Shown: in pieces, positions 27,388 to 39,300 of the stretch
Numbering within the stretch: the stretch's first letter is position 1
How the letters are laid out: each line of letters begins with the position of its first letter
Assembly: GCA_964007475.1 (NCBI GenBank)
Contig: OZ023273.1
Location: forward strand, 12,289,922-12,353,921
Direction: 5' to 3'
Length of the DNA: 64,000 nucleotides
Origin: Hybos culiciformis
Lineage: Eukaryota; Arthropoda; Insecta; Diptera; Hybotidae
Translations under genes and position numbers: made by a program
Notes under the pieces: generated by a model
The model's database searches: none
Seen by the model: only the letters and a program-made list of their open reading frames with translations
Told to the model about the DNA's origin: nothing

Positions 27388-27452
27388 TCAGTTAGTAAAA
27401 AGTTTTGCTATACTGAAGGCTGAGTACTCATAAATATTGATTTGTTGAGGGG
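27388..27452 (-). CDS. Candidate downstream exon of the polyQ gene (low confidence)
   Basis: On the minus strand a T9-GCAG acceptor (AG at 27454-27453) precedes a stretch richer in GC than its surroundings. Joined in phase 1 to the polyQ exon, the split codon becomes GCC (Ala) and the frame continues as PQQINIYEYSAFSIAK and four more residues to a TGA at 27390-27388. The splice phase and the immediate CAA CAA codons fit the upstream exon, and the implied intron would be about 5.5 kb. An internal GT after TTCA (39 nt into the exon, a multiple of three) could also act as a donor. Against it, 20 open codons arise easily by chance, no domain is visible, and no nearby poly(A) signal was found. Treat it as a hypothesis. 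Confidence 0.2.
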
Positions 27453-29641
27453 CTGCAAAAAAAAATTACTGGTTTTCGTGCTTGGGTTCCTCGAGAGACT
27501 CAATTTTGAATGAAAGATGATAAAAAATTATTTTTAAGTACTCCACGATATCAGAGGCAAATTTAAAGAAATTAATATGTTTTATAGTTAACGTTATTAT
27601 TTTAAGCTTTTAACAACATTCATATTAGATAATTTTCTCGGGAATCTGAGTCCAAACTGAGATCTCAACTTAAGCACAAAATGTTTAAGGAATTTATGAC
27701 AATTTAATATAATTTTCTTACTGTTGTTAAGTACTATTTTCAGTTCAATTAATAATTTATTTTGCGAGTATGTTAGTTTTGGAACATTAACTCACGAATA
27801 CAATAATAGTATTAAAACAAGTATGTATATATTTAAAAAAATCGTTTTGATCAGACTTGATTGATAATTTTTGTTTTTTTTTTTTAAATAACATTTTTCA
27901 TTGATACCAAATTATAATTATTTTTTTTTCTTCAATTGTTAACATTTGGACGGAGGACGGTAGCGATTAAAAACAAACTTGAACATTATTCTATAAAACT
28001 ATTTTCTATTTGATTCAATTTGCAAAAAAAAAAAACCTAATATCTATTCATAATATCTATTGAAATATTCATGATTTTAACTCATTATAATATAAATACA
28101 AAAAAATCAATTATTTTATTGAAAATGTTAAATTTCATATTTTATCTTTTCATCAAAATTCATTTACCTACACATTTATTATAATTTTGAATTAGTATAC
28201 ATTATAAAATAAAATGCAAATAATATTCGCGCCAAAAAAATAGAAAACCAAATTATACCTAACTATATATAAAAGAACTTATTTGAAATCAACCTAGCCT
28301 TAAAAAAAATTTTATATATTTTAAATTATAAAAACAAATTTTACAATAATTTCATTTATAATATGGTTTTTAGGTATATATAATTTAAAATTTTCCTTTA
28401 ATCATGAAATATTTCAAAATTATTGTTTTATTATCTATTTTTTTTTTTTTAATTTTTCCATTCGCTCTAGAATTAAATGTGAGAATTTAATTTTTTTATC
28501 TTTCTAAATATAATAATATTAAGAGAATATTATCTACTACTATACTACTAAAAATATTATTGAATTTTCTGCCACATGATGTTATTATTCTTAAATTTGT
28601 AAAAAAAAAAAAGAAGATATTTTCCTATTCATTTTAATTTAGAATAAAATAAAAAAAAATAATAATAAATTTATATATATATATACTAAATGTACTATAT
28701 ATAAAAATAATAAAAAAGGAAAAATCTTGCATCTTTAAAAATTTATATAATTTTTTTTTTCTTTAAATTTATTATAAACATTAAAATGTGAATAGAATAT
28801 TTTCAGAGAACTCTGTTCTTTTTCTTACCATATTTTTTTTTTCTTATTTTATTCTTTCGCTTGTTTTTTTTTTTTTTTTTTACATAATAACATTTTAAAG
28901 AAAAAAGAAAATTAAAGACCATAATTTTAGTAAGATAAAAATAAAAATGAAAAAATGAAAAAAAAAAGGAAATCATTTCAAAAAGGAGAACAGGACAATC
29001 ATGAACAAATATTATCAAAATAATGTTAAAATAAAAAAAAAATTAAAGTTGAAAAGTTATTAGTACTAGATTTTTCAGAAGCTGGTCATTAAAATTATTT
29101 TAATAAGATTATTAAAGTGAAACTTTTTTTTTTGGATCGTATTGCATGTTGTGAACGTCACGCAAAATCTTGCGTATTATTGTTAAACAAACTGTCTGAA
29201 TAAGAAAAACAAAAAATAAAATAAACTTATAATCGCATAAATATACATTATTAAAGAAAAATTTATTGCGCCCTGTATTAAAATACTAAGATCAATAACA
29301 TTAACATGTTAGTATGAAAAATGATCCTTCTTTTGCTACACATTTATACCGGATTTTACGAATATTAAAATTAATATTTTTTTAGCTATTTGTCTGTCAG
29401 AGTATCGGGCAAATATTATTCTCTTTTAATCGCAGCGCTTAGTGAAATTCTGATCCCATTTCTAGATCTTCACATTTCTATTGGTTGCACATATCTTTCG
29501 TGATGTCCAATTCAATTCATTGGTGCGTCCATCCATCGTTCAGCTGACATAGATTGAAATTTTTTATAGACATAGTAAACACGTAGACTAGACGTCAAAA
29601 TCGAAACATTTTTTCATAGGTGGCTTTCAGAATAATATTAG

Positions 29642-29687
29642 GCCCGCCCAAAGACTAAAGTTAACTCATTTTAACATATTGGGGGGC
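29642..29687. repeat. GC-rich imperfect hairpin, possible MITE end
   Basis: GCCCGCCCAA (29642-29651) can pair with TTGGGGGGC (29679-29687) apart from one bulge, with a loop containing GACTAAAGTTAACTC. The start shares GCCCG and AGAYTAAAGT with the element end at 22296, so this may be a diverged terminus of the same family. The preceding ~250 bases (29390-29640) are also more GC-balanced than the surroundings and may be part of the relic. Confidence 0.35.
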
Positions 29688-30856
29688 TTTTTTTTTGCAC
29701 CAACAACCTATTGGTAGAGCATTTATAAATAATTTTTGTTTCGAATTTTTTTTTTTTTATCATATCAAATTTCTAAAAATTTCAATTAGAATTTTAAACC
29801 ATCAGGGATCATCATTATCCTATTTTTTTTTATTTTTCTTTTCTTTTTTTTTCTTTTTTTAAACTCTCGAATAACATTGGATTTACTAAAAATTTATGTG
29901 TCTCTCTATCGCAGAAAAAAAAAAGAAGTTTAAAGGAAAAACAAAAAAAAATAACATAAAAACAATGAGAAAAATTGAAAATTTCGTTATCCTTACACCG
30001 AAAAAAAAAAAAATAAAAAAAAAATTAAGGGACCGAGAAAGAGAATTTAAAACTTAAGTATCACGCGATATCCTTGAAAAAAAAAAATACGAAACAAATA
30101 AATGAAACAAAATATAACTGAAAAAAAAAATTGTAAAATAAAAAAATTTTTATCCTTCGTCTGTTGCAAATTATTCAACTACTCTTTTTTTTTTCTTCTT
30201 CTTCTTCCTATGAAATTTTCATTCGGAAAAGATGCAAAATACATTTTTTTTTTTTTTTACACAAAAATAAAACTAACTAAAATGAAAATAAAATTAAATA
30301 AATTCGAACATAGAAAAATGAACAAAATATCAAAATGTGTCTGTAATCAAGATTTCACAAAAAAAAAATAAAATAAAAAAATAAAATAACATAAAAAAAA
30401 AAATAAACTGAACAGAAAAGCAAAATTAAAGAATGGAAAAATAAAAAGGGAATAAATAATTCACAATTGTTTGTCATTTAAGAATTAAAGGAGAAAAAAA
30501 AAAAAACAACAAAAAGAAAATTATTACAATAAGAACATAGAAAAATAAAGAAAAACGAAATCATTAAATATGTTCTAATTAGAAAAAAAAAACAAAAAAA
30601 AAAAAAGAAGAAAATTTGAAAATTTTCTCTTATGGAAAAAAAATATTTTCTTAACATTTCTTTAATTCTTCGTATTTTTTCGTATATAACTGTGAAATAT
30701 TTTTTTTCCTTATACTGGTAGTACTACTATATATATCTATATTTTGTGAACAGACAAAAAAAAAAAATAAGATATATAATTTAATTTTTTAGGGTTGCAA
30801 TTTTTTTTGAAAACTCATAGCTATAATTTATTTTCATAAAAAAAAAAAACAAACAG

Positions 30857-30898
<42 letters not shown>
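30857..30898. repeat. (AT)n microsatellite
   Basis: Alternating AT with a single G interruption at 30871. Confidence 0.9.
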
Positions 30899-31304
30899 TT
30901 TTATAAAAACAATAATAATAATAAACGTAAATTAAGTTTAACAAAAAAAAAAATGCATTTTTTTTTAGCAAAATTGGATATAGAATATAGTTTTGCTTTT
31001 TAGTTTTCAGACGAATTAAATTAAAACAATTTTTTTTTGAAAAAAGTTATTTGAATTGTTTGATAGACGTAAATTATTAGATACTAAACATTTTCGTTGC
31101 ATAATATCTTCAAAATAATAAAAAATTGTTATGTAGGAAAATTTGAGTAGAAAATCCAATTATTTAAATTATTTAATTAAAAAAAAAAAAAAAATTAAAT
31201 GGAAATCTTAACTAAAACAATAAGAATTTTAAAGTTAAAGATTCATTGTCCAATGATAGAGGTAAATGAAAAGATAGGTCCAGCAACTATAAGCAATGGT
31301 CATA

Positions 31305-31448
31305 TACGTCAAATCGAACCAATGCATGACTGCTATCTTTATCGTACCAGGAATATTAATTTGTAGTTTAAGTTTTTACGTCAAATCGAACCAATGCATG
31401 ACTACTATCTTTATCGTACCAGGAATATTAATTTGTAGTTTAAGTTTT
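31305..31448. repeat. 72-bp tandem duplication, 2 copies, one mismatch
   Basis: Copy 1 is 31305-31376 and copy 2 is 31377-31448. They start TACGTCAAATCGAACC and end TTTAAGTTTT. The only difference I find is ATGACTGCTATC in copy 1 against ATGACTACTATC in copy 2. Near identity over 72 bp in such degenerate sequence implies a recent duplication. The unit has no coding sense that I can recognise. Confidence 0.9.
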
Positions 31449-32947
31449 TAAGATACGATTATAGCAAAAGTCGACATAACGCAATGTCAGAAACTCATTT
31501 TATACATTTTTATATATTTTATGTGAATAAAAATTTATTTGGTGTAAAATTTTTGCTATATTACCATTTGATATGAATTTTTGGACGTATTATATTTTTA
31601 ATTTACACACACTGCCAGAAAATATTAAAGGTTTAGTATAATTTTTCTCCTATATTTTATATCTGATTTTCCAACATTTTTTTATCAGTGTAGATGACTT
31701 TAGTCTAAAATTAGCTTGTGAAAAAATAAACTTCTATTTTAACTTTTAAATACGATATATATGTTCTTAAGTTTATTCTGCCGCAGTTATCAGCTTTATC
31801 AGTGTATATATTAATTTTTATCTTAATATTTGTTATTTACTTGTAAGTATTCATTTTTGCAATATTATATTTGGAAAAATTTATGGCTAAGAAACCTTTT
31901 TTAGTTAATTTTTTCAGTTTAATGCAAAAACCTAAGATAGAGATCTGAATACATGAAAACTTAATTTCTTGGAACTATACTTCACAAACTTTATTTTCGG
32001 ATATAGGTTTTTAATTTTTATAATATCGTTATCAGAATAATTACATCTTGATTGAAATATTTAAAATATTATAGATATTTCATGAATTTTTTTGACCAAC
32101 AGTAATTATTAACTATTTATTATAACTATATCAGCGGAAATTACAGTGTTGGGGCCAAAATTGGCTCGGAAAGTAATTTTAAGACAATTTTGAACAAAGC
32201 GAAGAATCATTAGAATCATTGTTTTTATCCTAACATTAATTTTAAGAGTATTATACTTTACCACAATAATATTATCTCATTTTTTAACGTGTATTATGTA
32301 GATTTTGTAATGAAAAATTGACTAAATAGAAAATATTAGTTTTTTTTTCCCCATTTTAAAGACATGTATACTATACAACAATGGCAAAGTATGCCAACTT
32401 CATTATTTTCAAACATATAGTACCAGAATTTGTTACATATCTGAAATTTGACAGAAAATAATTTTTCAATGTCCTTTCATTTTAGATTTGCATTAAATAT
32501 TTGGTGAAAGCTTCTTCGGAGATTAATGTTATGCAGATTTTCATTTTACAAAATCAAAGAGGGTATTATATCATTCATTCAGTAATTTTTTTTTCTTCCC
32601 TACAATGTTGAATGTCATTTTGTGTACATATATGGTATCTAAAGCTTTAGGTTATAATAGAAAATAATATAATTTTTATTTTGGTTTTCTAATAAAAATG
32701 TACGGTATGTGGTGTTGTTATTTCATGAAGGAAAACAAATACGTAAAAATTTATCAATTATACCATTTGAAAATGTTTTGCGGTATATACTTAGTAACTA
32801 AGGATATTGATCTGTGTATCAAAGAAACTATACATTACATATAAACATACATATGTATTTAGATATTTTCACAAAGAAAAAATAATACCAATAAAATCTG
32901 GAACTTTTGTGAATTTTTAAAATAAAATTTAAATTATAATTTAAAAA

Positions 32948-32956
32948 ACATACCTG
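32948..32956 (-). other. 5' splice donor of the polyQ exon
   Basis: Read on the minus strand the junction is CAG|GTATGT, a near-consensus U2-type donor, with the intron starting at 32953. It splits codon 91 after its first base (phase 1, base G). Reading through instead gives only a few more codons (GMFFKL) before a stop, so splicing is much more plausible than termination here. Confidence 0.7.
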
Positions 32957-33224
32957 GTTTAGTGTTTGGCATTAATTGCTGGGGCTGTTGTGATTGATGT
33001 TGCATTAATTGTTGTTGAGACTGTTGTTGTTGTTGCTGCTGATTCAAATAGTTTCCATTGTCTGGATAAATTTTTGAAACAGCTTGTTGCTGCTGCTGTT
33101 GCGAATGCGCTGGATGAATGGCTAATAGTTTGGTTTCAGGTGGTTTATGTGGTGCAACTGTTATTTGCGGACCACCAATAGCCATTGTTGGTGCCGGCAT
33201 CATCAATGTTGACATTGCCAACAT
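32954..33224 (-). CDS. First coding exon of an unidentified polyglutamine protein (partial)
   Basis: The frame encodes 90 residues plus the first base of codon 91. I place the start at the ATG at 33224: an in-frame TAA lies upstream at 33311-33309, no ATG comes earlier, A sits at -3, and no AG acceptor exists on this strand between the start and about 33330, so this is an initiator exon with 5' UTR rather than an internal exon. A Met/Pro-rich head begins MLAMSTLMMPAPTM, followed by a non-repetitive stretch (about residues 15-41) with IGGPQITVAPHKPPETK, a Q6 run (42-47), a spacer with IYPDNGNYLN, a Q7 run (62-68), and an interrupted Q/S/M/H/P tail to residue 90. Glutamine codons are mixed CAA and CAG, as in a selected polyQ tract rather than a pure repeat. 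No signal peptide, membrane segment or catalytic motif is visible. Such low-complexity N-termini are common in insect transcription factors, coactivators and RNA-binding proteins, but I do not recognise the gene. The exon leaves through a phase-1 donor and the gene continues leftward. Confidence 0.72.
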
Positions 33225-33330
33225 TATTTTATGTTGATTTTTATACACAATTTTTAATAAATTTAATTTTACAATGTTTTTCAAATTTAATTTTTTATTT
33301 TTTTTTTGTTAAGTAGGTTAGTGGAAATAT
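33225..33330 (-). promoter_or_regulatory. Probable 5' UTR of the polyQ exon
   Basis: This A/T-rich stretch lies directly upstream of the chosen ATG. It has an in-frame stop (33311-33309) and no AG dinucleotide on the minus strand, so it cannot hold a 3' splice site. It is most simply transcribed leader. No TATA box or initiator can be singled out in such AT-rich sequence, and the transcription start could lie further right or in another exon. Confidence 0.4.
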
Positions 33331-36300
33331 AACTTAAAACTTTAATTTTTTTTTCTTTCTTTTTTAAACTTCAATTTTAAAAGAATTTTTAATAAAATTT
33401 TTCCTCAAAAATTTCAAAAATTATTAAGCATTTCTTATTTTGATTTTTTTGTTTTAAGAAAATAAAAATTTATCTGATTTAATAATCCAACTTTCATATA
33501 CTGGAATTGAAAAATAAAATTTAATAAGAAAAAATCACAAAATTAATCGATTTCATGAATTTTATTATTAAGAAGAAATTATTACAGAAATCAATTTGTA
33601 TTGACGCGGTAACAGAAGGAACAAGAATATTTCTGCTAACGAATAGTCTTTGATATAACTTTTCTGAGAAAATTAGGAAATTAGCTTCTTTTCTTTGAAA
33701 TATCCTTAAACGGGCAGACGATAAAGAGTTTTTGTTACATATAATTTTATTAATTACGTAATTCGATTAATATTCTTGTATTTTGCTTCATGGTTTTGGC
33801 TGCTAATAGTGTAAAACAAATGAAATAAATACCTGAACTACTTTTAATTTATTTTATAACTATTACAGCTGTCAGAACCAAGAAAACTAAAAAGTATTAT
33901 GCACCTATGTATTAATTTTTTTTAACAAAAACTTTAAAGCTAAATTGAAGTAACAAAGTTTGTATTTTCTTTTAAAAATTTCTGTTTATTTTCTATATTA
34001 AATATAAATATGAAACTTTTCAATTTATAATTATTTTTAAATTCAATTGAGAATTTTTAATACTTAAAAAACCAAAAAAAAAAAAAACTTTCAATATCAT
34101 TAAGTATTTTATATTTTAAATAAAATTCAAAAATTTAAACGAAACATTATTGATTGCATATTTCAATAAAATGTAAAAATTAATTAAATTTTTTGAAGTT
34201 ATATACTCAAACAAAATTTCTTGTTATTTTACAAAAAAAAAATATTCTTGGAAAAATAAAAGAAAAAATTAAATTAAAAAATTTTTTTTTGTGTTTTTTA
34301 AAACTTTTTTTTTCAAGAAAATTATACAAAAAGATAAAAAAAAAAAGTTAATGTTTTAAAAGTTTTATTCTCTTTCTCTGAATTTAATAGTAAGCTCAAA
34401 GGATAAAGTTTTCTACTTTTTTCCATAAAAAAAAAAAAAAATTAAAAATTTGTAACAATTAAGAGTTTGAAGAATTACTTTACAATGCACTTTGATATCT
34501 GATAAGATTTAAAAGAATATAATACTATACATATATACGAATTAAGTTACGAAAAACTTTAAATTCGACGATTTTTATATATTATATGATATATAAAACA
34601 TACAGAGGTTTATTATGCATTTTTGAACATTAAAGCTTTTAAAATTTAAAATTAAAAAAAAAAAAAAACCCGAAAATTAAATTTTATTATATTCTGAAAA
34701 AGAAAACATAAAAGCACATATACATAATGTACAATAGTAAAGTGTAAATTTATTTATTATATTAAAAATAATTCATATTATAACACGTTATTAAAATATT
34801 AATTTGAATTCATATGTATTTAATGAATTTTAAAACAAAACCTTAACAATTTCATTAATTTTAGAAAAAACTATTTTGCACTTTAGTCTTCACATGTGAA
34901 ACTTTCATTGATATTAGCAACCCAAAAAGATTTTTGAATATTTTTCTCTTCTCAAAAATTATAGAATCATCAAAATAATATCGTTATAACGTGAAATCTA
35001 CAAAAAAAAAAAAGATTTAATGTTATTTTGTGTCTATTTTGTGAAGAAATATTATTTCACTTCTTCAACAAATAAATTCAAAATTTTTTGTAATTTTAAC
35101 ATTTTGCAGATGTCTGTTTTGAAATTATTAAAGTTTTTTTCCATATAATATTATAGTGAAAATAGTATATTTATTTGACTTGATTTGAATAATATATTTA
35201 TTGTTAAAAATAAAGTATAGCTTAATCAAAATCTTTAAAAATAAAATGATCATATCAAAATCAGTCTAGATACCAAAAGGTTTGTGCGGACAGAAATTTA
35301 GCAGATTTACATACAGATTTCATCACTAAACTTTCAGAAATCTGAAAATAATCAAATTAATATTTTCATAAAAAAAAATGTTACAAAAAAAATTCTGTAC
35401 TGAATATCAGACAGAAAGTAGATTCACCTGAATAGGAGAAGAAGAAAAAAAATAGCTTTTTTCCTGTTTTTTTTTCTATATGACAATTTAATAATTTTTT
35501 CATTTTTATCCTTTAGTTATCATTTTATTAATTTTCCTTTTGAAAGAAAAAAATATATATTAAGGAAGATAAAAAAAATTTTTGTTGCATTATTTCTCAT
35601 TCTTTTATATTTTTTATTTGGAACAACGAGTTCGTGACTTTGACTAACAGTTAAGGATAATCGATTGAAATATATGTACATAGTACGTCAGAGACCTTTT
35701 TGAAATGTTTTAAAAAAAAAAAATAACGAAATAACAACAACAACAACATTATAGTAGCAAAGTAATACAAAAAAGTTTTCAAATTTTTATTCTCAATAAA
35801 AGCAGTCATTATTATAAGTTTTATTAACATTTAAGAAATTCTTATATTCTTTTTATTATTATCGTTAGATACAAAAAACAATAATGAAAGAAAACTTTTC
35901 GTCTTTCCCTTTGAACTTTATTTTCATTTTTTTTGCTCCCTTTCGGATTATGGAATTATTTATTTTTATTTTCATTCTTATTATTAATTTTTTTTTTTTT
36001 TTTTTTTTCAGATTTTGTTATTTTGCTCGTGAAAATTCAATTATTGAATTACTATCAAATTGAAATAATAGAAAAATTAGGAAGATTATTATAATAATAA
36101 CATCCTATATATCTATGTATATATTTTAAGTTTATTATATAAACTTTTTGAACCAAAATATATAATAATAATAAATACGTGATATTTTAGTTATTTATTT
36201 TTGAATTTTTTCTTCTTGTTTTCTTTTTTTTTTTTGTTTTTTTTAATGAGGCTAAGTAACGTCATCATCGTCAGTAATATTGTAGAATTTATAGGGAGTA

Positions 36301-39300
36301 AATTTTTATTTTAAAGTATATCATTTATATTGGTTTTTTTTTTTAAATAAAAGCCTACATACAAAACAATTTCTTTTTACGAAGAAAAATTAAATACAAA
36401 TAATTAATTAAGTCCTTACGCAGTAAATATCTGGTTGTTAAGGAAACTTTTTAAGCAATTTTTACTACTTTCTATTTTAATTAAACATAATGATTGTACT
36501 CGAATAACATTTTTTCAAATATTTAATATTTAATCTTTCTTTCAGAGTAAATTTTTAAATTATAAACCATCATTATTTTTTAGTTCTACCTGCAAGCGGG
36601 GTCAATAAAATAATTTATTATGGAAGTACATATTTAATACATTTTAGAACTCTGACAGCTGATTAGAATTTGTTGCAAAGCTAATGCATGATCGTCATGC
36701 TTATGGATTTCAAATAATTGGTTTTCCCAAAACTTTTCCATTCAATTATTTTGTTTTAAATTTTACAAATTGGACCTTAAAAAAAATTGTATTCTCCTCT
36801 ATAATATAATTCAATTTCAAAAATTTCCAAATAATTCAAAATATTTTAAAATTTGTTATATACATGCATAGCTAAAGTTATAAAAAGAACAAAACTATTC
36901 AGCTTTAATACAAATTCGTCTAAACAAAAAAAAAAAAACCTTAAAAAATCATTAAAAACTTGTAACAATTTTTTCTTAACAGAATGAGAAAAATTTGCTA
37001 CGTGATAACGAAAACAGATTTGAATTTGAAGCTTATTTTTTTTTATTATATTTTGCTTTATTTTCTTTTATTTCTACGAAGAATGAGAAATAGCTTATTG
37101 TAAAATTCGATATCTAACTTTGTTGTAATTTTATTTTATTTTTTTTTTTTCCTACTTTTATTCTTTTGCGATTGTAAGTTTTTGAAGAAAAACAAGGCAA
37201 AAAAAATTATACAAAAAAAAAAACGAATTAAAAACAACTTTGAAAAAAGTTTTCTTTTTCGTTCATCGTAAAATAATGTTACGTGCATTTTAGAGATTTA
37301 TTTTTTTAAAGCATATAAAAACACAAGTTAAAAAAAAAAGGAAAAATAATCGAAAAATATATACATTAATATATATATAATTATATAACATACATATATA
37401 TATATATTAATTCCGCCTTAAGCGGTGTTTACATTTTCAGACCAAAATAAAAATAAACAAAAAAAAAAAAACAAAGAAAAGAAAAAACCAAACAAAGAAA
37501 ATTTTTCTAAATATATATTTTTTTTTTTGCAAGATATGTCAAAATCAGTTATTTTATTTTTTTTTTAGATATTTTTATTTTATAAAAATATTTCTATTAA
37601 ATATTTTTTAATTTTTCAAATATGATTTTTATTTTTATTTTTTTTTTTGATTTTATTTATTTTAAATAATAAAAAAAATGTATTTTAAACTCTGTACATT
37701 TTTAAATAAATAAATTCGTATATAAATTTCTGAGGTTATCTTTTTTGGATTATTTTTGTATTAGAAAATAATAAAAATAAAATAAATAAATAAAAGTTAA
37801 AAAAATAATAAAATGAAAAATTTTATTCATTTTACAAAAAAAAAAAGAAGAAGATAAATATTGGAAAAATCTTAAGGGAATTACTATGACAAAAAATTGG
37901 ATTTTTGTTCTGAAAAAACAAAAATTTTATTTTTTTTTCCATTTTTATAATTTTATTTTGGAAAATTAGATATAAAACTTTTTTAATTGGGTTCTTAGGA
38001 ATTGAAATTACGCGCAAATTTTAAATTAGGAAATGATAAAAAAAAATAAAAATAAAAAATAATAAAAAATGTTTACATTAATGTTTTTTGTACATTTATT
38101 TTTTGTTTTATTTTTTTTTTTTTCTAATAAAATATTTATTTTCAAACTTTTGCATGTTCTAAAAAAAAAAACAAAAAAAAACAAAAAAAAAACCCTTGTG
38201 GTTTCCAGGGGTGAATAAAATATATATATATAATGTTGTATGTATATTATATATATTTTTCTTTTTATTTCAATCTCATCTGCTTTACATTAAAGTCAAT
38301 GAAAAAAAAAAATTTATTGATCGAAATGAAAAAATGAAATTCGTATATAAATGTATAGTGGATATTTAAAACTGACATCATCAAATTAGAATTTTGAATA
38401 GAAATAAATATGAAACACATAAAATTACTAAATTTAATTAAATTTGTTTTGACAAAATAAAATACCAAAAAAAAAAACATACAAAAAAAAACATACAAAA
38501 ATAAAGTTTGAAATATTTTCCTCGAAGTTTTATTAAATTTAAACTAGTTGACATAGTCATAGTCTGCACAAACAAAAGTAAAGATTTTTATTAAGAATAA
38601 GAAGTAAGTTGATATTTTAGCTATTCTGAGGTAGATACCTTTCTTTGATAAGAAATTATTTATTTTTTTCTGACTATATTTTTGAATAATCACAATGGTT
38701 AAGCCTCATAAATAAGTCAAAGATGCATAAAATTACTATTATGATCTTCAACCGATCCAATTGACAGTCAACTATTTATTTCTAATCTAACAATTTTCAA
38801 CAACTACCTAATTCTTTATAAATTCAATAATATTGAAGTGAAAAACCGATATCTTTGAAATTTTATTGGCCCAACTAAAAATCAACTAGATTATTCTGAA
38901 ATAGAATATTGTAATACGTAGTTGTTATCACTTAATAATAAACAAACAAAATAAATTTTCTATGTTTAAAAAAAAAATGAAAAAAAAAAAAGAAATTTTA
39001 TTTCGGTCTAATGTAAAATGCCCTTAAAACAATATTTTCTTTCTGTTTGTTGTACAAGGAAAAAAAAAAAAATGTAAAAATAAAAAAGCCATTTAAAAAT
39101 GATTTGTTTTTGAAATCTGGTTTCATTTTTCAAAGTTAAATTTATAATAAAAAAAAAAAAATTCCAATTCTTTATTTTTTTTTATTCTTATTTTTCTTAT
39201 TTTATTTTTATTATTTTCTTTTTTCTTTTTGTACATTCAAAAAAAAAAAAATAGAAATAAAACAAAATAATGCACCAAAGAAAGTTCTTTGTAATTTGAA

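Larger units (their letters stand above)
26294..31304. other. Non-coding AT-rich DNA, probable intron of the polyQ gene
   Basis: Apart from the candidate exon at 27.4 kb and the hairpin at 29.6 kb, only low-complexity sequence is visible, with a very A-rich plus strand from about 29900 to 30600. Confidence 0.5.

Noticed and set aside
30102..30371. 89-residue Lys-rich plus-strand frame
   Set aside because: Translation of A-rich and TTC-repeat DNA; no complexity beyond the repeats.
32966..33181. Plus-strand frame rich in Val/Ala/Leu
   Set aside because: It is the antisense of the polyQ exon: CAA/CAG read backwards gives TTG/CTG-type hydrophobic codons. It is a shadow.
35988..36056. T21-CAG followed by a 16-codon open stretch (FCYFARENSIIELLSN)
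   Set aside because: The acceptor looks ideal only because of a homopolymer; the frame is too short and there is no matching donor or partner exon.
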